A program made the translations under genes and the position numbers. Under the pieces are notes generated by a model, which was not told where the DNA came from, made no database searches, and worked only from the letters and a program-made list of their open reading frames with translations. Below are positions 7,503 to 15,598 of a stretch of 27,171 nucleotides of DNA, one piece after another. Each line of letters starts with the position of its first letter. The first letter of the stretch is position 1. Source of the DNA: Lachnospiraceae bacterium (lineage in GTDB: Bacteria; Bacillota; Clostridia; Lachnospirales; Lachnospiraceae); contig CAAGQC010000097.1 in assembly GCA_900771995.1 (NCBI GenBank), positions 1 through 27,171 of the forward strand, given 5' to 3'.

Positions 7503-7940
7503 ATGAATACTATATATTATGAGAATCAGCCTCTGACCGCTGCGGAGATCCGCAGGCTGCAGGCTTTGGAAAATCGATACCGGAATGCCGCCAGAGAAGT
7601 GTTTACGAACCGGGTGGAATACTACCACAGGCTCACCGGCGGCCACTACACTTCCATCACCATAAGAGACCAGAAGACCCGCTGGGGCAGCTGTTCCTCG
7701 CGGGGCACGCTGTCCTTTAACTACCGCCTGATCTACGGTCCCACCGGGCCCTTAGATTATGTGGTGGTTCATGAGCTCTGCCATCTGACCCATATGAACC
7801 ATTCCAAAGACTTCTGGAACATGGTGGAAAGTATCATGCCGGACTACCGGGTATATAAGCAGTGGCTTAAGGAGCACGGACACGAACTGACCCTGGATGA
7901 GCATTTACGCAGGCAGGGCATCCCCATTAAGCTTAGCTGA
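7503..7940 (+). CDS. YgjP-like (DUF45) metallopeptidase
   Basis: This 145-residue protein has the DUF45/YgjP-like zinc peptidase signature. TRWGSCSSRGTLSFNYRLI (59-77) is followed by VVVHELCHLTHMNHSKDFW, where H90, E91 and H94 form the HExxH site and H100 is the likely further ligand. It is shorter than the ~230-residue YgjP type and lacks most of the N-terminal region, but this reduced form seems intact since both signature blocks are present. An in-frame TGA at 7497-7499 makes ATG 7503 the first possible start, and no Shine-Dalgarno site precedes it. It is the only plus-strand gene and ends at the bidirectional terminator 7979-8010. Its substrate is unknown; it has no signal peptide, so it is probably cytosolic. 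Confidence 0.85.
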   Translation: MNTIYYENQPLTAAEIRRLQALENRYRNAAREVFTNRVEYYHRLTGGHYTSITIRDQKTRWGSCSSRGTLSFNYRLIYGPTGPLDYVVVHELCHLTHMNHSKDFWNMVESIMPDYRVYKQWLKEHGHELTLDEHLRRQGIPIKLS

Positions 7941-7978
7941 ATAAAACGGCAACTTTATACCTGCTTTCCCTACAGAAA

Positions 7979-8010
7979 ACGGCGGCCTGTCTTCTCCGAC
8001 AGACCGCCGT
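7979..8010. terminator. Bidirectional intrinsic terminator
   Basis: A 13-bp stem with one mismatch (7979-7991 with 7998-8010) encloses a 6-base loop. CCTTTTGC follows on the plus strand and TTTTC on the minus strand. It lies between the convergent ends of the metallopeptidase gene and the six-gene operon and can serve both. Confidence 0.8.
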
Positions 8011-8050
8011 CCTTTTGCAATTCTATTTTGCTCTCAAAGCTATCTTTTTA

Positions 8051-10561
8051 TTATCTATTCTCATTTACATAGACCTGCACACGGCTCTGAATCACCGCTG
8101 CCACGTCCTTAGCACTCTTCTGTCCGGCGAAGTAAGCTCCCGCCTCTTCGTTGATAATGTTGTTGATTGCCTCATTGTAGTAGCCGCTTCTGTGGATGCT
8201 CTCTATGAAGCTTACGATCTTATCGGCCTGCTCTTTGGTCATCTGAGGCAGAACGATTTCTTCCCCATTGATATAATAGGTCTCATCGTATTCTACCTTA
8301 TTACCGTTCTCATCCAGATAGTAAGGCTTCTCCGTTGCTTTATTGACATTATCCTCGAAGGAGCTGCGCATTACGGGCAGATTGTACTCCTGAACCTGCA
8401 CCTGATCCTGGTAGTCCTTGGTCAGATAGTAACGAACAAAGTCCCAGGCACCATCCAGATTCTTGGACTTGGCAGACAATGCATAGGTCACATTACCGGA
8501 TCTTAAGATAGAGCCGTTGTCCCCATCTGTGGGGAATCCGACGAAGCTGACATTCTCTCCGATCGCACCGTTGATCTCACGGTTCAGGTCACTGATGTTG
8601 CTGATAGCAACATTGTCTAACAGCGTCCGGTTCTCACGGAACTGGGATTCATAATTGTTCCAGTAATCCTCCCAGAAATCATCCGGATGTTCCTGCGGCA
8701 GCTCTGCGGCAAATGTCAGCATTGCCACAAAATTATCACTATCAAAGTTGCATTTACCGGTAGACACATCTACAAAATCATTCCCACAGAAGCCCATCAT
8801 CATATTCAGGAAATCACCCTGAAGCACGGTATCACCGAAAATGGACGGATTGTCAGGCAGGCTGGCCTGAACTGCCTCCAGTTCCTCCATGGTGATGGCA
8901 GTACGGTCACCGAAAACGGACTGCTTGCCGAGCATGGTGCAGACATAGAAGGAAGGAATCACATAATATAGTTTTCCGTTTACCCGGTAGGCATCCCAGA
9001 CATTCTGCAGATACTCATTCTGTGCCAACTCCTCATCCTTCGCAATCAGATCATCCACATTGGCGATCAGTCCCTTGGCAATATAACTGTCCATTGCCAT
9101 ATCGTAATTTACGATCAGGATATCCGGCATGTTACCGGAGATAATATCGTTGTTCAACTGCTTGGTACCGAGCTCATAATCTTCCGAAGTATTGTAACTG
9201 CTGTAATCTTTGACTACGATACGGTAATCCCCGCTGGTTTTATTATATTCCACCACTCTCTTTCTTAAGTTCCAGTCGATATAATTGCCGGCTAATACCA
9301 GCACCGCTTTATCCTTGATGTCCTCCGGCTTCACATAGGTGAACAGACCGCCTTTGTTGCTGCCATCCTGGATATCATTGTAGAATCCGATAATCTCTGT
9401 ATCACTCAGCACGACAAATTTGTCCATGCTGGTGGTGGGCAGATCAGAATTGATGTAACTCATGATCTGCGTGGATTCCGCTTTCTGAATGTCATAGCGG
9501 TACAAACCGGAATCGTTGGAATAGTACAAGGTATTCTCATCAATGGATACCAACCCGTAATAGCCTCCGTTGGAAACTGCACCCGCCAGCTTGATTCCCT
9601 CCGAGATCTGATCCGTCACAGGATCATAGGAAGCAATATACATATCTGTATAAGTCTCCAGATCCCAATAAGTGATCTGGCATTTTCCATCAGGGGTCAG
9701 TCCAACGCGGTTACCATTGCCAAGGATATCTGCCACATCCTGTGGAATATCCTTCAGTTCCGTCAGTTCTCCCTCCGGGGTCACGGTACATTTCTTCCAG
9801 GAATCTCCACTTAATAAAAGTGTCACAGAGCTGTCCTCATTCAGGATCATATCATAGATCCAGATGGAACTGTCTTCCTTATCTCTGAGCAGATCTGTCA
9901 GATCCGTCTCTCCGGTAATATTGCCATCCGCATCCCAGTGCAACAATGCACAGGTACTGTCACTGACATATTCATCTCCCGCATAGCTTTCCGTGTAGAA
10001 ATTACGGATTCCGTAGACTGTGCCATCCGCTGCGACAGCCTCTCTTCCCAGGTTCGTACTCATATAGGAATAATCGTTGGAAACCGGTGCATCGATGACG
10101 TCCATGGTCGCTGCTGCCAGTTTTTCTTCACTCAGTGCTACTGCACCATCGTCACCGGCTGCCGGAGTATCCCCCTCCTCCGCTCCGCCGGAAGGTGCCG
10201 GGGTTGCCGGAGCTTCTCCCTCTTTCCACAACGGCAGATCTACGGTCTTAATCAATGTACCGTCTGTTTTTAACGTTGCCAGTTTCACATCTGTTTCCGC
10301 ATAATCTCCGGAATAATCATATACCTCATATATGAGATACACGGTATCTCCCTGCAGTGTCAGCAGATCTATGCCCATATTGTCTGCATCCACCCCCAAA
10401 TCCAGCGCCTGTTCCTTAAATACATACTGCTTCGCCAGACCGGAATCCGCAGCAGCATTGCTGCCACCGTTGCTGCTTCCGCCCTTTCCGCAGGCGGTCA
10501 ATCCTGCGATCATCGCCAAAGCTACTGCCAGACTGACAATCCGTTTTCCTTTCTTTTTCAT
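8051..10561 (-). CDS. Propeller-like/solute-binding fusion lipoprotein 1
   Basis: The product is an 836-residue exported lipoprotein. The signal peptide ends in LTAC, placing lipid at C24, followed by a Gly/Ser/Asn linker. Residues ~45-410 contain recurring short strands such as LQGDTVYLIYEVYD, AADGTVYGIRNF, TPDGKCQITYWD and IDENTLYYSND, which look like beta-propeller blades; a Pro/Ala/Gly/Glu-rich insert lies near 115-140. Residues ~418-836 are an extracellular solute-binding (SBP_bac_1-like) domain, with DGAWDFVRYYLTKD and the C-terminal GQKSAKDVAAVIQSRV. It is a diverged paralogue of the lipoprotein at 15599-17899, ending in the same SRVxVYVNENR. I chose ATG 10561 over an ATG 24 bases upstream because AGGAG is 7 bases before it and the signal peptide then starts normally. 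It is the last gene of the operon. The ligand is unknown. Confidence 0.85.
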   Translation of the reverse strand: MKKKGKRIVSLAVALAMIAGLTACGKGGSSNGGSNAAADSGLAKQYVFKEQALDLGVDADNMGIDLLTLQGDTVYLIYEVYDYSGDYAETDVKLATLKTDGTLIKTVDLPLWKEGEAPATPAPSGGAEEGDTPAAGDDGAVALSEEKLAAATMDVIDAPVSNDYSYMSTNLGREAVAADGTVYGIRNFYTESYAGDEYVSDSTCALLHWDADGNITGETDLTDLLRDKEDSSIWIYDMILNEDSSVTLLLSGDSWKKCTVTPEGELTELKDIPQDVADILGNGNRVGLTPDGKCQITYWDLETYTDMYIASYDPVTDQISEGIKLAGAVSNGGYYGLVSIDENTLYYSNDSGLYRYDIQKAESTQIMSYINSDLPTTSMDKFVVLSDTEIIGFYNDIQDGSNKGGLFTYVKPEDIKDKAVLVLAGNYIDWNLRKRVVEYNKTSGDYRIVVKDYSSYNTSEDYELGTKQLNNDIISGNMPDILIVNYDMAMDSYIAKGLIANVDDLIAKDEELAQNEYLQNVWDAYRVNGKLYYVIPSFYVCTMLGKQSVFGDRTAITMEELEAVQASLPDNPSIFGDTVLQGDFLNMMMGFCGNDFVDVSTGKCNFDSDNFVAMLTFAAELPQEHPDDFWEDYWNNYESQFRENRTLLDNVAISNISDLNREINGAIGENVSFVGFPTDGDNGSILRSGNVTYALSAKSKNLDGAWDFVRYYLTKDYQDQVQVQEYNLPVMRSSFEDNVNKATEKPYYLDENGNKVEYDETYYINGEEIVLPQMTKEQADKIVSFIESIHRSGYYNEAINNIINEEAGAYFAGQKSAKDVAAVIQSRVQVYVNENR

Positions 10562-10581
10562 TCTCCCTCTCCTTTTTCTAT

Positions 10582-11871
10582 TCATTGTTCTTCTGTTGCT
10601 TCCGTAACTTCTGCTTCTTCCGTATCAAAGCTATCTGTTTCTGCTGTGTTTCCTTCATCCAGCTCTTCCGGTGCGGTTTCCGCCGGATCTGCCGGCTTTG
10701 TTCCGTCCGCCGGTTCATCCGTCAGCCAGGTAAATTCACTGTCCGCATAAGGATCCTCTTCCAGCTCCCGCTCCAGTTCCTCCAGAACATCCCTCTCTCT
10801 GTGGGGATGTTTCTTCTCCCTGCGGCGTTCTACGGCTCTCTCCGCCTTATCCTTACCGGTATGCCATACGTCCTTTAAGGTCCAGCCCTTATGGCGCCAC
10901 CAGTGAATGAAAGTCCAGAGTACCGTTACAATGGGATAGAGTAACAAAAGCAGCATGAAAACGGTGAGAAGTGCAATGATATCCTCATAGCCTCTTGCCA
11001 GATTTTCCCAGTAAGGATAAATAATAGCCTTGCCGTTCATGGAACGGGTGCCGAACTTAAGGATTGTCTTAAAACGGTTCACCAGCGAATATCGGGAAGT
11101 ATTCTCCACGATCTCCACATTCTTCTCATCGACACCGATGCCTTCTTTTACCTTGTCATAGGCAAATCCGCTGACAGGGTTCGGCATCACGATCTCGTAA
11201 TGATTGATCCCGTTATTCGTACCATAGGCAGACAATGTCTCATAGGACACATAGACCACCGTGGAATTCAATCCCGCAGCTTTGTCCATTCTGCTGTCCG
11301 GACGCTTCACAACGCCGGTGACGATGTGGGGTACACTGCCGATATATACAGTCATTCCCACCACATCATTGGAACCAAACAGCTGCCAGGCCGCATCCTG
11401 ATCGATAATGCAATAATCCTGCATCAGATCATTGCCTGAAAAATAAGAACCTGTGATGAGTTTCAACGGATGGAACAGGAAAAAGTCTCCACCGATACCA
11501 ATGGCATTGGCATCCAGTGTGCTTTTCCCGTTGACCAGTGTGATCTTGCCGTCCGCACTGTAGGCATCCACCCAGAGTCTCGCGCTGGGATTCTCTGAAG
11601 TTTCCGTGATGGACGCTTCCTGAAGCACATTTTTCAGGGAATATTCAAAGCTTTTAATGGTATCTTCCGTCACTTCCGCCTTCGGGGAAAAGAAGCAGCT
11701 CACCTGTGCCGCATCTTTATTCTCACTCCAGCGCCAGGCCATCCGCTGGGCATCCTGCGCATTCGCCAGATGGTTGGTCCAGCCAAGCAAAAGAAGGAAC
11801 AGAAGGAAGGATACTGCTGCGCTGATATACCATATGCACTTTTTTTTATTCTGTATTCGAATCCGAAACAT
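10582..11871 (-). CDS. MacB periplasmic-core-domain protein without the FtsX core
   Basis: This 429-residue protein has a TM at about 12-31, an extracellular region 35-290, one further hydrophobic stretch at about 296-323, and a charged tail. The extracellular part resembles the MacB_PCD domain: CIIDQDAAWQLFGSNDVVGMTVYIG then VPHIVTGVVKRPDS is the classical Sabre-like signature. Standard MacB/LolC-type permeases carry three more TMs in the FtsX domain and often an ATPase; here only one downstream TM is visible. The cytoplasmic tail (~325-429) has a basic segment, KAERAVERRREKKH, then a long Glu/Asp/Thr-rich end. It is 46 bases after the adaptor gene and 20 before lipoprotein 1, so it belongs to the operon. 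It may be a structural partner of the adaptor instead of a transporter in its own right. Confidence 0.72.
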   Translation of the reverse strand: MFRIRIQNKKKCIWYISAAVSFLLFLLLLGWTNHLANAQDAQRMAWRWSENKDAAQVSCFFSPKAEVTEDTIKSFEYSLKNVLQEASITETSENPSARLWVDAYSADGKITLVNGKSTLDANAIGIGGDFFLFHPLKLITGSYFSGNDLMQDYCIIDQDAAWQLFGSNDVVGMTVYIGSVPHIVTGVVKRPDSRMDKAAGLNSTVVYVSYETLSAYGTNNGINHYEIVMPNPVSGFAYDKVKEGIGVDEKNVEIVENTSRYSLVNRFKTILKFGTRSMNGKAIIYPYWENLARGYEDIIALLTVFMLLLLLYPIVTVLWTFIHWWRHKGWTLKDVWHTGKDKAERAVERRREKKHPHRERDVLEELERELEEDPYADSEFTWLTDEPADGTKPADPAETAPEELDEGNTAETDSFDTEEAEVTEATEEQ

Positions 11872-11917
11872 ATAATCTGTTTCTTCCTTCCTGATAAAAT
11901 TCTGTCAGTCGAAACAA

Positions 11918-13636
11918 TTATGAATTGTTCGCCAGTCTCACTAACTTGCCTGCCTCTACCGGCTGGGTGGAAGTCGTAATGACAAACTCATAACCATATA
12001 AGGCTCCGCTGATTGCCGACTGGGTATCATCGCTTGCCAGCACTTCCACATCCACACGGGTGGCCACATAACGGTTGCCCAGGGGGCTGCTCTTGGATTC
12101 CACGATCAGGATGAACTTACCGTTGCTGTCCTCACGGATGGCACTGTTGGGTACGATCAGGTCGTAGTTCGCACTCTTCTGTCCCACGGATACATTTAAG
12201 GACTGTCCGGGTGTCACTTCATCTCCGGTGATATCAAAGGTCAGCAGCTTCTTCTGTCCGGGATCTGTGGTATCCGGCTTGATGCTGGCCAGGGTAATAT
12301 CCATATCACTGTATCTCCAGGAATTCACCAGGTCTGCCTTATCTCCCACGGAAAGTCTCTTCGCCTGATCATTGGTCACGGAGAAGCTCATGGTAAAGCC
12401 CTTACCCTCCGGCTGCATGGTCACCAGTGCGGTGTCCGGCTGCGCCTCGTCTCCTGCCTTCACAGTTACACTGGTAATGGTTCCCGAGATCGGAGCCTCA
12501 ATGCTGGCACCTACCGCCTTTGCCTGCATTTCTGCGATGTCATCTCTCTGCTTCTGGAGCGTGTCTAACTGATAATCCAGATTCAGTTCCGAGGAAATGT
12601 CCTTCAATAACTGTTCCTTGGTATCCTGTGCTGCTTTCAGCTGAATATTGCGTTTGTCTAATTCCGTCTGCCAGTTCTGGGTCTGTACGGTCAGGGAACT
12701 GGTACTGTTCTCCTTGCTGTTCTGCTTATCCGCCAGTGCCTTATTGGCATCCGCCAGTGCTTTTACCTTTTCGTCGTATGCCTTCACTTTATCCGGATTA
12801 TTGTTGATAAAGTTCTGTTTTTCATTGATCAGATCCTGATAACGGTCTCTGTTTCTTACCGCCAGATTATATTTGTCTTCGGTTACCTGGTTGCTATAAT
12901 CTCCATCAGATACAGAGCTTGCGATATTCTCATTGTATTTGTCGATCGTAGCCTGGCAGGTGGCCTGTGCTGCCTGCCACTCACTGATCTTATCCTTGGC
13001 AATCTTGATCTCATCACTGTTTAATGCCGCCTGCGCCACACTGACCTTGTTCTGCTCGGAACTGGTATCCGGTGTTCCACCGGCATCCACATTCACCTGC
13101 GCCGCCTTCAGCTGATTGATGGCTGCGGTGGCTTCATCCACCTGCTTCTGCCACTTGTCGATCTCCGCTTCCGCTGCCACAATACGGTTCTGATAAGTAT
13201 AGACAGAAGCCACATTGCCATTCTGTACATTCTGGAAGGTGGAATTGGAAATATCACCGGACAACAGCGCCAGTTCGAAGTCCAGCATCGCCTTATCCAA
13301 TGCTGCCTGGGCATCGGTCAGTTCCTTACTTTCCTTATCTTCCAATAAAAGCAGCGGATCCCCCTTCTCCACCTTATCCCCGGTCTTCACCAGGACACTG
13401 GAGATTGTACGTGTCTCACTGATTTTCACATTATAAGGATCTCCGCTCTCCACCGTACCGGTGCCGCGGATCTTCGCCGTAATGGTACCAGACTGTACAT
13501 ACTGTGCTGCCACTTCCGGAAGGGAATAGTTCATAAATGTATTGGAAAAAAATGTCAGCACCAACATTACAGACAAGAATATAATGGCTGCATTTTTTAC
13601 CCATTCTCTTCTCTTTTTTCCACCGTTCTCGTTCAT
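11918..13636 (-). CDS. MacA/HlyD-like membrane fusion (adaptor) protein
   Basis: This 572-residue membrane-anchored adaptor has one N-terminal TM (about 13-34). Two half biotinyl-lipoyl motifs, ISSVLVKTGDKVEKGDPLL (78-96) and ITSVTVKAGDEAQPDTALV (387-405), flank a long Ala/Lys/Gln/Asp-rich alpha-helical hairpin (about 103-375). A beta-barrel and membrane-proximal domain follow to the C terminus. This is the plan of MacA/YknX adaptors of Gram-positive bacteria, with an unusually long helical hairpin. In MacAB-like systems the adaptor works with a MacB-type permease, and the next gene encodes a MacB periplasmic-domain protein. The ATG has GAGGAG 7 bases upstream. It is embedded between sugar-type permease genes and that protein, in the same operon. 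Confidence 0.88.
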   Translation of the reverse strand: MNENGGKKRREWVKNAAIIFLSVMLVLTFFSNTFMNYSLPEVAAQYVQSGTITAKIRGTGTVESGDPYNVKISETRTISSVLVKTGDKVEKGDPLLLLEDKESKELTDAQAALDKAMLDFELALLSGDISNSTFQNVQNGNVASVYTYQNRIVAAEAEIDKWQKQVDEATAAINQLKAAQVNVDAGGTPDTSSEQNKVSVAQAALNSDEIKIAKDKISEWQAAQATCQATIDKYNENIASSVSDGDYSNQVTEDKYNLAVRNRDRYQDLINEKQNFINNNPDKVKAYDEKVKALADANKALADKQNSKENSTSSLTVQTQNWQTELDKRNIQLKAAQDTKEQLLKDISSELNLDYQLDTLQKQRDDIAEMQAKAVGASIEAPISGTITSVTVKAGDEAQPDTALVTMQPEGKGFTMSFSVTNDQAKRLSVGDKADLVNSWRYSDMDITLASIKPDTTDPGQKKLLTFDITGDEVTPGQSLNVSVGQKSANYDLIVPNSAIREDSNGKFILIVESKSSPLGNRYVATRVDVEVLASDDTQSAISGALYGYEFVITTSTQPVEAGKLVRLANNS

Positions 13637-13690
13637 TGTCGTTCTCCTCTATCCTTCACTTTCTATTTGTGATCTGTCTGTTTTCCTGTC

Positions 13691-14668
13691 TTATCCCTTG
13701 ACACCGCCCTGATAGGTAATACCGTCTACCAGATATTCTTCTCCGTAGAGGAATACCAGGAGGCTTGGCACCATATAGATCGTGGCTACCGCAAAGGCCA
13801 GTCCGATCTCTCCGGAGTTGATCTTGCTTAAAAATACGGACAGGGGATGCATCTCCGCATCCGATAACAGGATCAGGGGCTGTTCTACCATGTTCCAGTA
13901 ATCAATGAATACCAGAATGGCCGCCGAGCATAGCGCACCTTTACACAGGGGCATGCAGATCAGCCGGTAAATCTGCCACTCTCCGGCGCCGTCGATCTGT
14001 GCCGCCTCCATGACTCCCACCGGGATCCTCTTCATAAATTTCGTCAGCAGATACACCGCGAAGGGAGAAAAGATTCCGGGAAGCCAGATTGCCCAATAGG
14101 AATTCAGTATATTCAGCCATTCCGCCACCAGATAATTGGGAACCAGTGTTACCTGATAGGGCATCAGCATCAGTATCACATAGGAGAAAAACACCAGCGA
14201 CCTTAGTTTTCCCGTGTACCTTGCAAACCCGTAGGATGCCAGCGATGCCACCAACAACTGAAAGAACACGATAGGTCCCACCAGAATCACGGAATTCCAG
14301 AACTTCAGCAGATATTCCGGGCTTTTTAACAGCACCGTGGAGTACTGGCTGAAGGATACGATATCCGGGATAAATTTCAAATTCACCTTTTCGGAAATAT
14401 AGACCTTGCCGCCCTTATCATTTGTGGCAAATACCGAACCATAATTCGCTGATATCTCCGAAGATGACATGAAAGAATTGGTGATCGTCAGAACGATCGG
14501 CATCAGGAACAGTATGGCAAAAAAGGCTGCGATCACTGTTGCTATGCTGATGCGGATATTTTCAAATAGTTTTTTTCTGCGTTTATACCCGGCCGCCCTC
14601 TTCGCCTCCTGCGAAGCAGGTCTTCTGGATAGAGCTTTTGCCGGTGTACCTGTGTTGTTCTGCTCCAT
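13691..14668 (-). CDS. Carbohydrate ABC transporter permease, MalG-type
   Basis: This 325-residue inner-membrane permease belongs to the binding-protein-dependent importers (MalG/MsmG/UgpE family). TM segments are visible at about 42-62, 124-147, 158-176, 187-208, 245-264 and 288-310. The EAA coupling loop is well kept: EAAQIDGAGEWQIYRLICMP (221-240). An N-terminal extension of ~35 residues is basic and Ala-rich. The extracellular insert between TM1 and TM2 (~65-115) is longer than usual and includes ATNDKGGKVYISEKVN. The start overlaps the stop of the MalF-type gene by one base (TGATG), so the two are translationally coupled. No ATPase gene is in the operon; many Firmicutes sugar importers share an MsmK-type ATPase encoded elsewhere. 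Substrate unknown. Confidence 0.9.
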   Translation of the reverse strand: MEQNNTGTPAKALSRRPASQEAKRAAGYKRRKKLFENIRISIATVIAAFFAILFLMPIVLTITNSFMSSSEISANYGSVFATNDKGGKVYISEKVNLKFIPDIVSFSQYSTVLLKSPEYLLKFWNSVILVGPIVFFQLLVASLASYGFARYTGKLRSLVFFSYVILMLMPYQVTLVPNYLVAEWLNILNSYWAIWLPGIFSPFAVYLLTKFMKRIPVGVMEAAQIDGAGEWQIYRLICMPLCKGALCSAAILVFIDYWNMVEQPLILLSDAEMHPLSVFLSKINSGEIGLAFAVATIYMVPSLLVFLYGEEYLVDGITYQGGVKG

Positions 14669-15579
14669 CAGCCTTCCACATCCTTTCCAAAATGATTCTC
14701 CACCGCGAACAGAAGTCCGATGATCACAACCATGACGAGAGACATCAGTATCGCTGCTGCTGACAGCGTCTGATAATCCAGACTCTTGAACTTATTGTTC
14801 ATGAAATGCTGCAGCATATAGATGGAATCGTAAGGATAATCCGTGGTCAGCAGATAGATCTCTCTGAATATCTTAAAGGAGCTGATCAGGGACATGATCG
14901 TCACAAACAAAAAAGTCGAGGACAGATACCGGATCTTGATGTAAAAAAAGGTCTGCAGCGGTGTTGCGCTCTCCAGTCTCGCCACCTCCAGCAGATCATT
15001 GGGAATGCTGGCCAGGGCTGCCATGAACAGGATCATATTATATCCAAGATTCTTCCACAAAAACAGGATTACGATAACAATGATGGAATAACTGGACTTC
15101 AGCCAGTCAATCTTCTCTACGCCGAAGACTCCCAGAAGATCATTGACTGCACCGTTATAATGAAACAATACCTGCCAGATCAACACGATGGAGGCTACCG
15201 GTACCATCATGGGGCTTAAGAAAAACGTACGAAACTGGCTCCGGAACGGAAGTTTGGATTCCAATACAATGGCAAGCAGCAGGGACAATACCACTGCCAA
15301 CGGTACGGCAATGGCCGAGAACACAGCGGTATTATGTACCGCTGTACGGAAAGCGGCATTCTGCACTACATTTCTAAAGTTGTCTAAAAAGACAAAATTC
15401 ATACTGATGGGATTGTCCACCAGGGAATAAAAGATCACAACCAGAAAGGGTAGAAAAAAGAACGCAAGAACTCCAAGGAAGCTGGGGGCTATAAAAAGCC
15501 CCGAGCTCCTCTTGAGTTTTCGCATTCTTCTATCTAATTTGTGATGCTTACGCGTATGTTTCACATGCTGTCTGCTCAC
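14668..15579 (-). CDS. Carbohydrate ABC transporter permease, MalF/UgpA-type
   Basis: This 303-residue membrane protein pairs with the MalG-type permease. It has a basic, His-rich N-terminal segment, then TMs at about 28-52, 88-106, 120-140, 164-190, 221-242 and 274-296. The EAA loop reads EVARLESATPLQTFFYIKIR (198-217): the family Gly is Ala and the LP pair is lost, so it is more degenerate than its partner. The start is GTG at 15579, with AAAGG about 11 bases upstream; no in-frame ATG occurs before residue 19. It begins 19 bases after lipoprotein 2. The substrate cannot be told from sequence. Confidence 0.87.
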   Translation of the reverse strand: MSRQHVKHTRKHHKLDRRMRKLKRSSGLFIAPSFLGVLAFFFLPFLVVIFYSLVDNPISMNFVFLDNFRNVVQNAAFRTAVHNTAVFSAIAVPLAVVLSLLLAIVLESKLPFRSQFRTFFLSPMMVPVASIVLIWQVLFHYNGAVNDLLGVFGVEKIDWLKSSYSIIVIVILFLWKNLGYNMILFMAALASIPNDLLEVARLESATPLQTFFYIKIRYLSSTFLFVTIMSLISSFKIFREIYLLTTDYPYDSIYMLQHFMNNKFKSLDYQTLSAAAILMSLVMVVIIGLLFAVENHFGKDVEG

Positions 15580-15598
15580 GATATTTTAAGCCTTTCCT

